In this document: in pieces, positions 52,700 through 61,577 of the stretch | Layout of the letters: each line of letters starts with the position of its first letter | Numbering within the stretch: the stretch's first letter is position 1 | NCBI RefSeq assembly: GCF_017742995.1 | Contig: NZ_CP072425.1 | Span: 1,116,001-1,180,000, forward strand | Direction of reading: 5' to 3' | DNA from: Pseudoalteromonas viridis | GTDB taxonomy: Bacteria; Pseudomonadota; Gammaproteobacteria; Enterobacterales; Alteromonadaceae | DNA length: 64,000 nt | Notes under the pieces: generated by a model | Told to the model about the DNA's origin: nothing | The model's database searches: none | What the model saw: only the letters and a program-made list of their open reading frames with translations | Made by a program: the position numbers and the translations under genes

Positions 52700-53740
52700 C
52701 TAGCCGTCTCTCAAGCGGGCTTTGTTTTTCACTGTCTGCTTCACCATCTTACCAAACGACTTCTCTTTGGCACGCCGTTGCGCCAAGCTGGCTGTGTTAA
52801 ACGCATTTTCCCTATTCAGCTTGAGATAGTTGTTAAGCCGCCTTTGGCTGAGTGCACCAGAGTCAATCGCGCCTTGTACTGCACAACCTGGCTCCTGCCC
52901 ATGCCGACAATCATTAAACCGGCATTGCTCACCAAGCAGTTCAATGTCAGCAAATGCCGAACTGATCCCTGCCTCACAACCACCTAGCTGGAGCTCGCGC
53001 ATCCCGGGCGTATCGAGTAACAACCCGCCCGATGGCAGCGTCACCAGCTCACGATGCGTGGTGGTATGGCGCCCTTTGCCGTCGTCCTCACGGATCCGGC
53101 CGGTGCGCTGATGCTGTGTGTTCATCAGGGTATTTGTAAGCGTTGACTTTCCAACCCCAGAGGAACCAAGTAATACCACCGTCTGGCCTTCGCTAAGCCA
53201 GGGCGATAAACGTTCAGCGCACTCGGGGGCGTGCGTATTCACAGCCAACACATCCAAAGTGGCGTCAAGCTGATGTACCACACTAAGTGCCTGCTCAGCA
53301 TGCTCTACCTGGTCAGATTTAGTTAACAGTACCACAGCTTGTGCGCTCGAACTGTGCACCAGGGCCAGGTAACGCTCCAGGCGGCTGAGGTTAAAGTCTT
53401 CATTCAGTGCACACAAAATAAAGGCGGTATCAACGTTCGCCGAGATTAACTGCCACGCCAGATGCGCACCCGGCGCCCTGCGCTTGAAGCAACTTTTGCG
53501 CTCCAGCAGCCTGATATATCGCTGCTCGCTATCAATCAGGATCCAATCGCCCACCACAAGCGCATCCATTGCCGGTGTTAATGGTAAAGAATAGGTCCTT
53601 GCTTCGCCTTGGACTGAAATGCAGGACCTGTGCTGCGAGACGATCCGTACCGGGTGAGCATCACTCCACTCTTCCAGTGTCAGTTGCTGTTGAAAATAAG
53701 GTGTCCAGCCTAATTTGGCCAAATTCTGAAAATTGGTCAT
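52700..53740 (-). CDS. rsgA: Ribosome small-subunit maturation GTPase RsgA
   Basis: Circularly permuted GTPase of 346 residues that proofreads late 30S ribosome assembly. An N-terminal OB-fold (about 20-100) is followed by the permuted G domain: G4-type T-K-S-D, then G1 G-S-S-G-V-G-K-S-T, then G3 D-T-P-G-M. A zinc-binding C-terminal knuckle has C-x-F-N-D-C-R-H-x-x-E-P-G-C. The length is normal. The ATG is preceded by GGGGG. A MITE copy lies 12 bases upstream of the ATG, so the native leader or promoter may be altered. It is not in its frequent place next to orn or psd. Confidence 0.92.
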   Translation of the reverse strand: MTNFQNLAKLGWTPYFQQQLTLEEWSDAHPVRIVSQHRSCISVQGEARTYSLPLTPAMDALVVGDWILIDSEQRYIRLLERKSCFKRRAPGAHLAWQLISANVDTAFILCALNEDFNLSRLERYLALVHSSSAQAVVLLTKSDQVEHAEQALSVVHQLDATLDVLAVNTHAPECAERLSPWLSEGQTVVLLGSSGVGKSTLTNTLMNTQHQRTGRIREDDGKGRHTTTHRELVTLPSGGLLLDTPGMRELQLGGCEAGISSAFADIELLGEQCRFNDCRHGQEPGCAVQGAIDSGALSQRRLNNYLKLNRENAFNTASLAQRRAKEKSFGKMVKQTVKNKARLRDG

Positions 53741-53752
53741 GACGACCCCCTA

Positions 53753-53914
53753 ATACCAATTTCACTTACTACCTGTTCAATTTGACGGAGCAAATATGAC
53801 GCTAACTGTGTTAAAAATTTCTCATTTAGAACAACTAAATAGCGAAATTTTTGCCTGGTTATCGAACATATTTGCTCGCCTCAAAATGGAACACTTAATT
53901 AAGCAAATTGGTAT
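53753..53914. mobile_element. MITE-like element, copy 2
   Basis: A 162-bp element with ATACCAATTT / AAATTGGTAT termini, near-identical to copy 1 except for the central segment. It sits immediately upstream of rsgA. An ATG at 53796 opens a frame that runs through and beyond the element, but the matching frame is broken in copy 1, so it is probably not a gene. Confidence 0.8.
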
Positions 53915-53939
53915 AACAATAATGTTAATAACTGAGAAA

Positions 53940-53967
53940 GGGGCTATTTGCCCCGGCAGATACCGGG
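53940..53967 (-). terminator. Two overlapping, mutually exclusive hairpins
   Basis: On the minus strand CCCGG...CCGGG (53952-53956 with 53963-53967) comes first, then GGGGC...GCCCC (53940-53944 with 53950-53954) followed by TTTCT. They share bases 53952-53954 and cannot form together, the geometry of an attenuator or of a two-step terminator. They lie downstream of the 13-codon open frame. Confidence 0.45.
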
Positions 53968-54010
53968 CGAAAAGGAGTGCTGGCTAGACTATATTCGGTT
54001 TTAAGTTAGA

Positions 54011-54052
54011 TTAGTTTAGGCCAGTCTGCCCGGTCGGTTTGGTTACTATCAT
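54011..54052 (-). CDS. 13-residue open frame with its own promoter (leader peptide?)
   Basis: ATG at 54052 encodes M-I-V-T-K-P-T-G-Q-T-G-L-N and a stop. AGGAGGA (54058-54064) sits five bases upstream, one of the strongest ribosome sites in the window. A sigma-70 promoter lies about 50 bases before it. A second ATG directly upstream would add one Met. The product is too short for a folded protein; it could be a leader peptide for attenuation at the hairpins downstream, or a signal peptide precursor. It resembles no leader that I know. Confidence 0.5.
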   Translation of the reverse strand: MIVTKPTGQTGLN

Positions 54053-54091
54053 CATCGTCCTCCTGGGTGTTTTTCCGTCAATGCTGAGCAC

Positions 54092-54119
54092 ATGATATCT
54101 AAATGCGGCGCAGAGTCAA
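54092..54119 (-). promoter_or_regulatory. Promoter of the 13-codon open frame
   Basis: TTGACT (54114-54119), a 16-base spacer and TATCAT (54092-54097) on the minus strand; each hexamer differs from consensus at one position. It is in the gap after the response-regulator gene. Confidence 0.55.
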
Positions 54120-54139
54120 CGTATCTGCACACGGCGGTA

Positions 54140-55039
54140 TCACAATCCAACGATCAGCATTTTACCCTGCGCCATGCCTTCACGCTCGCAACTTAAGTCG
54201 AGCCGGCTATCGAGTGGGTACTGGTATAAGCGCTCAAGTTTAGGGTGGCTTTGATATAAAACAGTGCAGCTTCTGACGAACAAGCTCATTTTGCTTTGTT
54301 TATCGAGGAATGCGTACGTGGTTTTTGCCAGCGCTTCTTTACACGCCGCCATAATCTCTGGGTTTACCTCATTTAAATGTATGGCTTTGTGGGCTTCTTC
54401 TTGCGGGATCACTTGCAGGCTGCTGGCCAGCACACAAACCGCATACACATCTAACACGCCAATTACCCGCGGTTTCTGACTGCCGCGCTCAGCGTACACC
54501 ACCATCACACAAGGCACTTTGCTTTCATCTAACTGCTGTGCCTGGATCGGTTTTAATACCAATGAGTCGCTGATGTTTTTCTGCATCAGACGTTCCAGCA
54601 TGTCAGTTTTGGGCAAAGCCAGCTCTTCTCGAAGCGGTACCGCGTCATCTTCACCAATCATTTCGTTGGCTTCTAGCTCCAACACCAACGGCATAATGGC
54701 GCTGCGCAGTGCATCATCGCTGAAAGGCTTGGACAGAAAAAATGCGCACCCCAGCGATGTGGCATACTCAACCTGCGCTGTATCGTCCACCGTCGAGATC
54801 ATCGCCACCGGCAGCTCGGGGTGACTGACACGGAGGGTCTCCAGCAATTCAATGCCGGTTTTATCGGGCATGTGCCAGTCAGTCAGAATGATCTGCGGCT
54901 GCCAATCGGCTATCAGCGTCATTGCCTCATCAACACGGCTGGCGCAACGCAACAGCAACTTGCGATACTCAAACTGTTGCAGGGCGCGCCGGATGATCTC
55001 ACAGGTTGCATGGCTGTCATCAACGATCAGAACTTTCAT
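54140..55039 (-). CDS. Orphan response regulator with C-terminal non-DNA-binding domain
   Basis: Cytosolic protein of 299 residues. The receiver domain (about 1-122) has D-D near residues 7-8, the phospho-Asp in I-L-T-D-W-H-M-P (about residue 54) and K in S-K-P-F. The C-terminal 170 residues have alternating helices and strands of a type seen in CheC/CheX-like phosphatase domains, including a cluster N-P-E-I-M-A-A-C-K-E-A; the match is weak. There is no DNA-binding motif. AGGGTAAAG precedes the ATG. It is divergent from a coiled-coil protein and a giant sensor kinase, which may be its partner. Confidence 0.82.
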   Translation of the reverse strand: MKVLIVDDSHATCEIIRRALQQFEYRKLLLRCASRVDEAMTLIADWQPQIILTDWHMPDKTGIELLETLRVSHPELPVAMISTVDDTAQVEYATSLGCAFFLSKPFSDDALRSAIMPLVLELEANEMIGEDDAVPLREELALPKTDMLERLMQKNISDSLVLKPIQAQQLDESKVPCVMVVYAERGSQKPRVIGVLDVYAVCVLASSLQVIPQEEAHKAIHLNEVNPEIMAACKEALAKTTYAFLDKQSKMSLFVRSCTVLYQSHPKLERLYQYPLDSRLDLSCEREGMAQGKMLIVGL

Positions 55040-55138
55040 TCTTTACCCTAATGCAATTATTCTTCTTCAGTATAGGCAGAATTCTGAACGAAAACTAAAC
55101 TTATCTTATTGATAAACAAACGCGGCATATCTCAGCGC

Positions 55139-55909
55139 ATGGTTCCTCTTGAAGTTTACCAATATCTGGCAGTGAATGTGGGGCTGTTGATCCTGGCGGC
55201 CTGGTTTTATATTTTATTGTTGATTTTAAGAGAGTTTCGCCACTTTGCCGGGACTTTTTTAAACCACAAACAAAGTACACCAGAGCACGACGAATTGCTG
55301 GCGCAGTGTCGCGAATCGGTCGCGCGGGCCAGCCAGTTTACTCAGCAGCACAGCAAAACCATTTCAGAGCTGTTGCAGGTACAGATGACGCTGGAAAATC
55401 AGCTCTCGCAGATCCGGGCATCCACCGCCGACCACATCACCAAAGAAGAGCAAAGCTCCATAAACGAACTCAACAAAAAACTGATCCGCTCCCATAAACT
55501 CATTAAACGCCTTAAAGGCGAACTTGATAATAGTGGCAAGAAACTACGTCATGTCAGCTCCAAACTGGAACATCAGTTTCAGTCCACCGACACACTGCGC
55601 CAGGCCAATACCCAGTTGCAAGAAGAGATCGAACAACTCCGGCAGGACAAAGCAGGGGCATCAGCCAATGCGATGAGCGACCAGCAAACACAAACCCTGC
55701 TTAACCAGTACAAACGCCAGATAGAGGAGCAAAATCAGCTGATAGATCAACTCTCTGTAGAACACGAGGGCGACGGCAGCAGCGCAGAAGTCGCGGCCCT
55801 CAAAGCTGAGCTGGAACAAACCCGGCAAAAGCTAACCCATCTGAGTAAAGAGAAAAACTTTGTTGAGAGCCGCTACCTTGAAGCCATCAAGCAAAATAAG
55901 CCGCAATAA
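55139..55909 (+). CDS. Membrane-anchored coiled-coil protein
   Basis: Protein of 256 residues. One membrane helix near the N-terminus (about 10-32) is followed by long heptad-rich coiled coils (about 60-185 and 195-245) rich in Gln, Glu, Lys and Leu. No enzymatic motif is visible. I chose the ATG at 55139; a TTG 30 bases upstream is possible but neither has a clear ribosome site. It lies 84 bases before the giant sensor kinase on the same strand, so they may be co-transcribed. The function is unknown; single-helix coiled-coil proteins often act as scaffolds. Confidence 0.75.
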   Translation: MVPLEVYQYLAVNVGLLILAAWFYILLLILREFRHFAGTFLNHKQSTPEHDELLAQCRESVARASQFTQQHSKTISELLQVQMTLENQLSQIRASTADHITKEEQSSINELNKKLIRSHKLIKRLKGELDNSGKKLRHVSSKLEHQFQSTDTLRQANTQLQEEIEQLRQDKAGASANAMSDQQTQTLLNQYKRQIEEQNQLIDQLSVEHEGDGSSAEVAALKAELEQTRQKLTHLSKEKNFVESRYLEAIKQNKPQ

Positions 55910-55993
55910 ACACGGCGCGTACCGCGTCGGGTTATCTATACTGGATAGGCATATACCGGTATTACCTCAGCGCACTCAATCTGGGGGGCACAA

Positions 55994-58900
55994 GTGATAC
56001 GATTACCAGGCCTGCGGCGCGTAGCGGCTTTATTATTACTGCTCTGTATTTATCTGCTGCCTGCTCAGCCCTTTGCAGCAGTTGCAGCAACTGAGACAAG
56101 CGCACAACCGGCGACCGGCCACTCTTTTTTCGATATGGGCGAATTGATTTTTCAGACCATAGGCGACAACGAACAAATTCCCAAGGGGGTGGTCACCGCA
56201 CTGGCGCAGGACCGGGACGGGTTTATCTGGATCGGCACCCAGTTTGGTCTGCTGCGCTTCGATGGCTACCGCTTTGTGACTTTTCTGCATGATCCTAAGG
56301 ATGATACCAGCCTGTCCGGCAGCTTTATCAGGTCATTATGGGTGGCGCCGGACGGCCTGATCTGGGTAGGGACCTTTACGGACGGGATATCCGTCTATAA
56401 CCCCGCAACAGGACACTTTAAACGTTTTGAACATAACCGCTCCGATAACAATAGCCTGTATAACAACACAGTACGTGCGCTGACCGGGGATGATCAGGGT
56501 AACATTTACGCCGCAACGGATAACGGCCTGAATCACATCCAGGCCACCACAGGTCAAGTCTCACGACTGAAGATCTCCGGCTGCGACCAACCGCTTGTAC
56601 AACCGCGCCTGCGCTCGCTGTTACTCAGGGGTTCAGACACACTGTGGGTGGGCAGTAAAACAGGACTCTGCCGCGTCACCTTACCAAACGGGCACGCCTC
56701 CGGGGAAGCCAATTGGCAGCAACCTCTGCGTGGTGAAACCCTGGCAGCATTTAATCAGCAAAATGTGTTTCGCCTGTTTCAGGACGCCAGTCACGCTATC
56801 TGGGTTGGCACCACAGATCATGGCGCTGCTTTTTTCATGCCGGGCTCGGATCAGGTGACGCGTATTCTCCATCGCCCTGGCGATCCAACCAGCCTCAGCC
56901 ATCACTGGGTGAATGGCATTATACAGCCAGATCCCGATCATATCTGGCTCAGCACCTCCGGAGGCGGGATCACTGTGGTTAATGCCAACAACGGTGCGGT
57001 GATCCGACATATTCGCCATGATCCGCTGAACCCCTATAGTATCAATCTCGACTCTATGGGTGCCCTGCTTGTGGATGCCTCCGGGCTGATCTGGGCGGGC
57101 ACCTGGGGCAACGGGCTGAACCGCCATAACCCGCACAATGGCGCGTTCAGAACGTTTGTCCGGCGACTGTCCTACCCCCACTCGCTCAGTCATGAAGATG
57201 TCCGCAGTATCACGGAGCTGGACAATGGTCAGATCTGGGTTGGCAATGCGCAAACGGGGATCGACATCATAGATCCCAGCATTGGCGTTATAGCCGGCCA
57301 CCGGCCTGATCCTAACGATCCAAACAAGCTCGCCGACGGCTATGTCCGGGTGATCCGGCAAACCTTTGATGGCAGCGTCTGGACCGGCTCGGCCAATACC
57401 GGATTGCACCATTTCGATCCTCTGAGTCAGCAGTTTACACGTTACAGCAAAGCTGATGGCCTGCCCGGTTATCAGGTTGTGATGTTACAGGAAACCGCCA
57501 ATGGACAGCTGTGGGTTGGCACCGACGAAGGGTTGGCGCTGATGGACATTCAAACCCGTCAGCTACAGCCACTGAGTGTCTTTAAAAATCATACTCTGCT
57601 GTCAGGCAAGCCGGTCCTGACAATGGCCTATATGACCCCGGACCTGCTGTGGGTCGGCACCCGCATTGGTTTATTTGTGCTTGATCTGAAAACGAAAACC
57701 GTGACCGAGATCAGTGCCCGGGCACAAACCTCTGACACACTCTCAGACAATTATATTAAAAGCTTGCTGGTTGATAGTCAGGGACGCCTGCTGGTCGCCA
57801 CCCCGCACGGGCTCGACAGACTGGTTCACTTTGATGGCCATCACGCAAAGTTCGAGTCACTGGATCAATTGGCGGGCAGACCCACAGGTACCGCTGGCAA
57901 CCTGATGGAAGATGCGCAGGGACGGATCTGGAATGGCTATGGCTGGCTGGACCCGTCGGCGCAAACCTTTGAAGACCTGGGTGTTGCCGATGACTGGGAC
58001 ACCGGGACCATGTGGACGGGTTCCTACACCAAACTGCGAGATGGCACGCTGGTGTTTGGTGGCACCAAAGGGATCCTGTTGCTGCGCCCCGAGCGCTGGA
58101 GGCATTGGTCCTATCACCCGCCACTGGTGATAAGCGAGCTTGCTGTCAATAATCAGCCCGTCACAGTACCCAAGCAACTGGTGCTGCCTCCCAGCACCCG
58201 CAGCTTTTCGGTCGAATTTGCCGCGCTGGACTATACTGCGCCACACAGCAATCGTTACGCCTATCAGCTGGTCGGTTACGACGAGCAATGGATCCCGGTC
58301 GATGCCAGTAAACGCCATATTACCTACACCCGCTTGCCGCCCGGTCACTATCAACTCAAGATCAAAGGCAGCAACCGCAAGGGACAGTGGAGCAAGCACC
58401 AGTTGAACCTGGCAGTAACCCAGTTACCGGCCTGGTATGAAACCTGGTGGTTTCGCCTGGGGCTACTGCTGCTGATCACCACTTTGCTGTACCTGGCGTA
58501 TTTATGGCGCATTAAAGAACTCAAACAGCAACAGGTTGCCCTCGACAACCTAGTGCAATCACGCACCGCCAATATCTCGATGCTGGGCACCATAGGCAAA
58601 GATATTACCTCCACGCTAGATCTGTCGTCGGTGCTGGAGCGTGTCTATAAACACGTTAATGAGCTGATGGGTGCAGACGTCTTTGTAGTTGGGATCCTCG
58701 ACCGTGAAAATCAGCGCATTTCCTGTCGGCTGGCGATTGAAAAAGGGCAAAAGCTGCCCGAATTTGAATATGCCTTGTCCGACACCCAGCGCCCTGCGGT
58801 GTGGTGCGTCACCCAGCAAAAAGAGCTCAGGGTCAATCAGATCAGTGAGCTGACGCAGTACGTCAACCACATTGCAGCGCCGGTCAGCGGCGCCGAGAGT

Positions 58901-59878
58901 GAGTCGCTGGTTTATCTGCCGCTGATTATTGATACCCGGATCATTGGCTGCTTAACCGTGCAAAGTTTTCAGCCGCATGCATTTAGCGACAACGATGTAC
59001 AAATGCTGCGTACGATCGCTAACTATACCGCCATTGCACTGGCCAACGCCGATGCCGTGGCGCAGCTTGAAAGCACCTTTAACCAGTTGCAAACCGCCCA
59101 TGAAGACCTCAAAGTGACTCAACAACAACTGGTACAGCAGGAAAAAATGGCCGGCCTTGGCCGCTTAGTCTCCGGCGTTGCCCATGAGATTAACACTCCG
59201 CTGGGCATTGGCATAACCGCAGGCTCATACGCCAGCAAAGCACTGGCAGAGTGTGAGCAGAAACTGGCCAGTGGCAAGCTCAGCAAAGACCATCTGGAGC
59301 AGTTTTTTGCCACCTTACAAGAAAGCCTGCAACTGCTTGAGTCGAATCTGGGTCGTGCAGCCCAGCTGGTGAAAAACTTTAAGCAAGTGGCGGTTGATCA
59401 GTCAATAGAAGAACTCAGCACCATCAACCTGCCGGATTATCTCAATGATGTGTTAACCAGCTTGCACCCCAAGTGGAAGCACACTCAGGTCACAGTGAAA
59501 ACCGACTTTCCGCCGGAGGCTCGCCTATCAACCTACCCCGGCGCAATTGCCCAGATCCTCACAAACCTGGTCGACAACGCCATTAAACACGCCTTTGATG
59601 AAGGAACACAGCCCGGCACCATCCGCATTACCATAGAGGACACACCAGAGCAGCTCACCTGGATTGTTGCTGACGACGGCGCCGGTATGAGCGAAGAAAC
59701 ACGGGATAAAGTTTTTGAACCCTTTTACACCACCCGACGCAGCCACGGTGGCACCGGGCTCGGGATGCACATTGTATTTAATATTGTGACGCAAAAGCTC
59801 AAGGGCACCATAGAATGCCACAGCGAGCCGGATCAGGGCTGCCGCTTTACGCTGGTGCTGCCCAAATCAAACAGTTAA
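55994..59878 (+). CDS. Propeller-type sensor histidine kinase (Reg_prop / Y_Y_Y / GAF / HisKA)
   Basis: Large membrane sensor kinase of 1294 residues. A signal peptide or helix (about 10-32) leads into about 14 two-component-regulator propeller repeats (about 50-700, W-V-G-T, G-L-x-R motifs), a Y_Y_Y domain (about 735-810), one membrane helix (about 818-840), a GAF-like domain (about 870-1020), then the HisKA domain with the phospho-His in H-E-I-N-T-P-L-G (about 1063) and a HATPase with N-L-V-D-N-A-I-K-H, D-D-G-A-G-M and G-G-T-G-L-G-M. There is no attached receiver or AraC domain, unlike the Bacteroidetes hybrids, so a separate regulator is needed; the orphan regulator at 54140 is a candidate. 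The GTG start has GGGGG upstream. Confidence 0.92.
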   Translation: MIRLPGLRRVAALLLLLCIYLLPAQPFAAVAATETSAQPATGHSFFDMGELIFQTIGDNEQIPKGVVTALAQDRDGFIWIGTQFGLLRFDGYRFVTFLHDPKDDTSLSGSFIRSLWVAPDGLIWVGTFTDGISVYNPATGHFKRFEHNRSDNNSLYNNTVRALTGDDQGNIYAATDNGLNHIQATTGQVSRLKISGCDQPLVQPRLRSLLLRGSDTLWVGSKTGLCRVTLPNGHASGEANWQQPLRGETLAAFNQQNVFRLFQDASHAIWVGTTDHGAAFFMPGSDQVTRILHRPGDPTSLSHHWVNGIIQPDPDHIWLSTSGGGITVVNANNGAVIRHIRHDPLNPYSINLDSMGALLVDASGLIWAGTWGNGLNRHNPHNGAFRTFVRRLSYPHSLSHEDVRSITELDNGQIWVGNAQTGIDIIDPSIGVIAGHRPDPNDPNKLADGYVRVIRQTFDGSVWTGSANTGLHHFDPLSQQFTRYSKADGLPGYQVVMLQETANGQLWVGTDEGLALMDIQTRQLQPLSVFKNHTLLSGKPVLTMAYMTPDLLWVGTRIGLFVLDLKTKTVTEISARAQTSDTLSDNYIKSLLVDSQGRLLVATPHGLDRLVHFDGHHAKFESLDQLAGRPTGTAGNLMEDAQGRIWNGYGWLDPSAQTFEDLGVADDWDTGTMWTGSYTKLRDGTLVFGGTKGILLLRPERWRHWSYHPPLVISELAVNNQPVTVPKQLVLPPSTRSFSVEFAALDYTAPHSNRYAYQLVGYDEQWIPVDASKRHITYTRLPPGHYQLKIKGSNRKGQWSKHQLNLAVTQLPAWYETWWFRLGLLLLITTLLYLAYLWRIKELKQQQVALDNLVQSRTANISMLGTIGKDITSTLDLSSVLERVYKHVNELMGADVFVVGILDRENQRISCRLAIEKGQKLPEFEYALSDTQRPAVWCVTQQKELRVNQISELTQYVNHIAAPVSGAESESLVYLPLIIDTRIIGCLTVQSFQPHAFSDNDVQMLRTIANYTAIALANADAVAQLESTFNQLQTAHEDLKVTQQQLVQQEKMAGLGRLVSGVAHEINTPLGIGITAGSYASKALAECEQKLASGKLSKDHLEQFFATLQESLQLLESNLGRAAQLVKNFKQVAVDQSIEELSTINLPDYLNDVLTSLHPKWKHTQVTVKTDFPPEARLSTYPGAIAQILTNLVDNAIKHAFDEGTQPGTIRITIEDTPEQLTWIVADDGAGMSEETRDKVFEPFYTTRRSHGGTGLGMHIVFNIVTQKLKGTIECHSEPDQGCRFTLVLPKSNS

Positions 59879-60126
59879 AGCCGGTAATGACAAAGGTTTA
59901 TTAAATGATCCAGCCTTCACCGCCAGGCGACTCCATTGCCAAGGCCTGCGCTTGACGACATTAAAACTGATTAAATTTTAGTGCCTGATTATTGCCCACG
60001 GGTTCTGTTCAGGGTACATTCTCACTCTAAAACAATAAAAACAAGCAGCCTTCGCGACAACATCCCTTCAGTCTTCACTGTCATCTGCGCAGGTTGTCAT
60101 GCCACTCACAGATTTAGGTAGGTACT

Positions 60127-60828
60127 ATGAGCACGGAGCAAGCACAGCCGGTCCGGTCAATCAAACTGGCCGCATTTTTCGACATTCTTCCCTTATCCAT
60201 TGCCGTGATCCCCTGGGGGATTTTATGTGGTTCACTGGCCATTCAAGTGGGGTTGAGTCCGCTGCAATCACAACTGATGTCACTGCTGGTCTTTGCCGGC
60301 GCGGCGCAACTGTCTGCGGTGACCCTGACAGGGGCCGGTGGCGGTATCGCGACCATTTTAGGCAGTACAGCCGTGATCAGCTCACGCCACTTGCTCTACT
60401 CTGCCACTTTTCGCAGTCATGCCATGGGCTTACCTTTACATCACAAAATGCTGATGGCTTTTTTGCTGACCGATGAAATGTTTGCCGTAACGGAGAATAA
60501 GCGTAAGGAGCTGGGCTACTTTCCGCTCGACTATGCCTTGATCTCAGGTGCCACGTTTTATGCCATCTGGAACCTGTCGACACTGGCTGGCATTGTGGCG
60601 GGTACCAGTATTCCAAACCTTGAAAGCCTGGGGCTCGAATTTGCTATTGCCGCCACTTTTATTGCCATGGTGGTCCCGAATATACAATCCTCACCGGTGT
60701 TAGTCGCGGTGCTGGTCTCAGCCTGTTGCGCTGTTTTGTTTCATAAGCTCGAGGTCCCCAATGACCTGTTGCTCTCTGCGCTGGTCGGTATGGTTGTCGG
60801 TTATTGTTTAGATAAAGAAAGCGATTAG
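60127..60828 (+). CDS. azlC: Branched-chain amino-acid exporter large subunit (AzlC family)
   Basis: Inner-membrane protein of 233 residues with about five to seven helices. It carries the family's early P-W-G-I-L-C-G-S-L-A and F-A-G-A-A-Q-L motifs (about residues 29-70) and S-S-R-H-L-L-Y-S (about 95). AzlC and AzlD together export branched-chain amino acids or analogues. AzlD follows after 10 bases. The ATG at 60127 is preceded by a TAGGTAGG segment. The 248 bases upstream hold no gene, and no Lrp-like site was recognised. Confidence 0.92.
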   Translation: MSTEQAQPVRSIKLAAFFDILPLSIAVIPWGILCGSLAIQVGLSPLQSQLMSLLVFAGAAQLSAVTLTGAGGGIATILGSTAVISSRHLLYSATFRSHAMGLPLHHKMLMAFLLTDEMFAVTENKRKELGYFPLDYALISGATFYAIWNLSTLAGIVAGTSIPNLESLGLEFAIAATFIAMVVPNIQSSPVLVAVLVSACCAVLFHKLEVPNDLLLSALVGMVVGYCLDKESD

Positions 60829-60838
60829 GAGGCATGCT

Positions 60839-61150
60839 ATGAGTTATGATCTGATCTTTTTAATGGCGTTGATCACCTTTTTTATGCGCTATGCCTTTTT
60901 CATGGAAAAGCTGCCCGTCAAACTCGATATGAGAGTGCAGCGGTTTTTAAGTTTTACCGCACCGTGTATTTTAACCGCGATGGCTGCCCCCATTGTATTT
61001 GGCGAAGTAACTTTCAATACGCATGATCTCACCAACCCCTTTTTGCTGGGGGGCATATTGGCTATCGTATTAAGCCTGCTGGTAAAAAACACGCTGATTG
61101 TGGTGTTGGCCAGCATGGGCGCGTTCTTTTTACTCAAGACCCTGCTCTGA
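60839..61150 (+). CDS. azlD: Branched-chain amino-acid exporter small subunit (AzlD family)
   Basis: Small membrane protein of 103 residues with three or four helices, the partner of AzlC. It shows F-F-M-R-Y-A-F near residue 16, the R-V-Q-R-F-L-S-F-T-A-P-C-I-L segment and T-L-I-V-V-L typical of the family. AGGAGG six bases before the ATG. It is the last gene of a two-gene operon. Confidence 0.92.
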   Translation: MSYDLIFLMALITFFMRYAFFMEKLPVKLDMRVQRFLSFTAPCILTAMAAPIVFGEVTFNTHDLTNPFLLGGILAIVLSLLVKNTLIVVLASMGAFFLLKTLL

Positions 61151-61577
61151 GTGCCTGTAGCACCACATCAGCCGGTATAAACAACAACGAGCACAGCACG
61201 TGCTCGACTTTATAAGCCAATTACAGTCGCGAGATTTTCCGTACATGCCCGACGGGTAACCTAACCACCGTGCTGATCTGTACTCGAATTTTGTATTTTT
61301 TATCTGCCAGATCAGGCGTATAGGCCAGCAGGTACATTTCAGCACCATACAGCCCAACTCTGAGCCCTTATAAAAATACCTCAGCATGATCACGTACCTC
61401 AATTAGTCACCTTTTTTACTTATTTGTGTAATTTTAATTAACGATGGGTTGCAAACAAAAACTTCTGAGGGTAGTTTGATCCTCGATGGGGTACAAAATA
61501 GACAACAAATCAAACCTCATTGCATTGGATGCAGCAAAAATAACAAGTAGCAACAACAAGAATCAGTAGGAAGTAAC
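61151..61577. other. Intergenic region before the subtilase gene
   Basis: 427 bases. A 7-bp hairpin (CGAGCAC with GTGCTCG, about 61178-61196) follows azlD and may end its message. The last 150 bases are AT-rich and should hold the subtilase promoter, although no clear -35/-10 pair is visible. A minus-strand open frame of 90 codons here has no support. Confidence 0.5.

Noticed and set aside
53796..53987. 63-codon frame inside and beyond MITE copy 2
   Set aside because: The frame is interrupted in copy 1 and runs past the element's end, so it looks incidental.
56681..57412. 243-codon minus-strand open frame
   Set aside because: Antisense to the propeller repeats of the sensor kinase, with no ribosome site or domain.
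61130..61402. 90-codon minus-strand frame after azlD
   Set aside because: Cys/Trp/Arg-rich composition unlike real proteins here, no ribosome site, overlaps the end of azlD.
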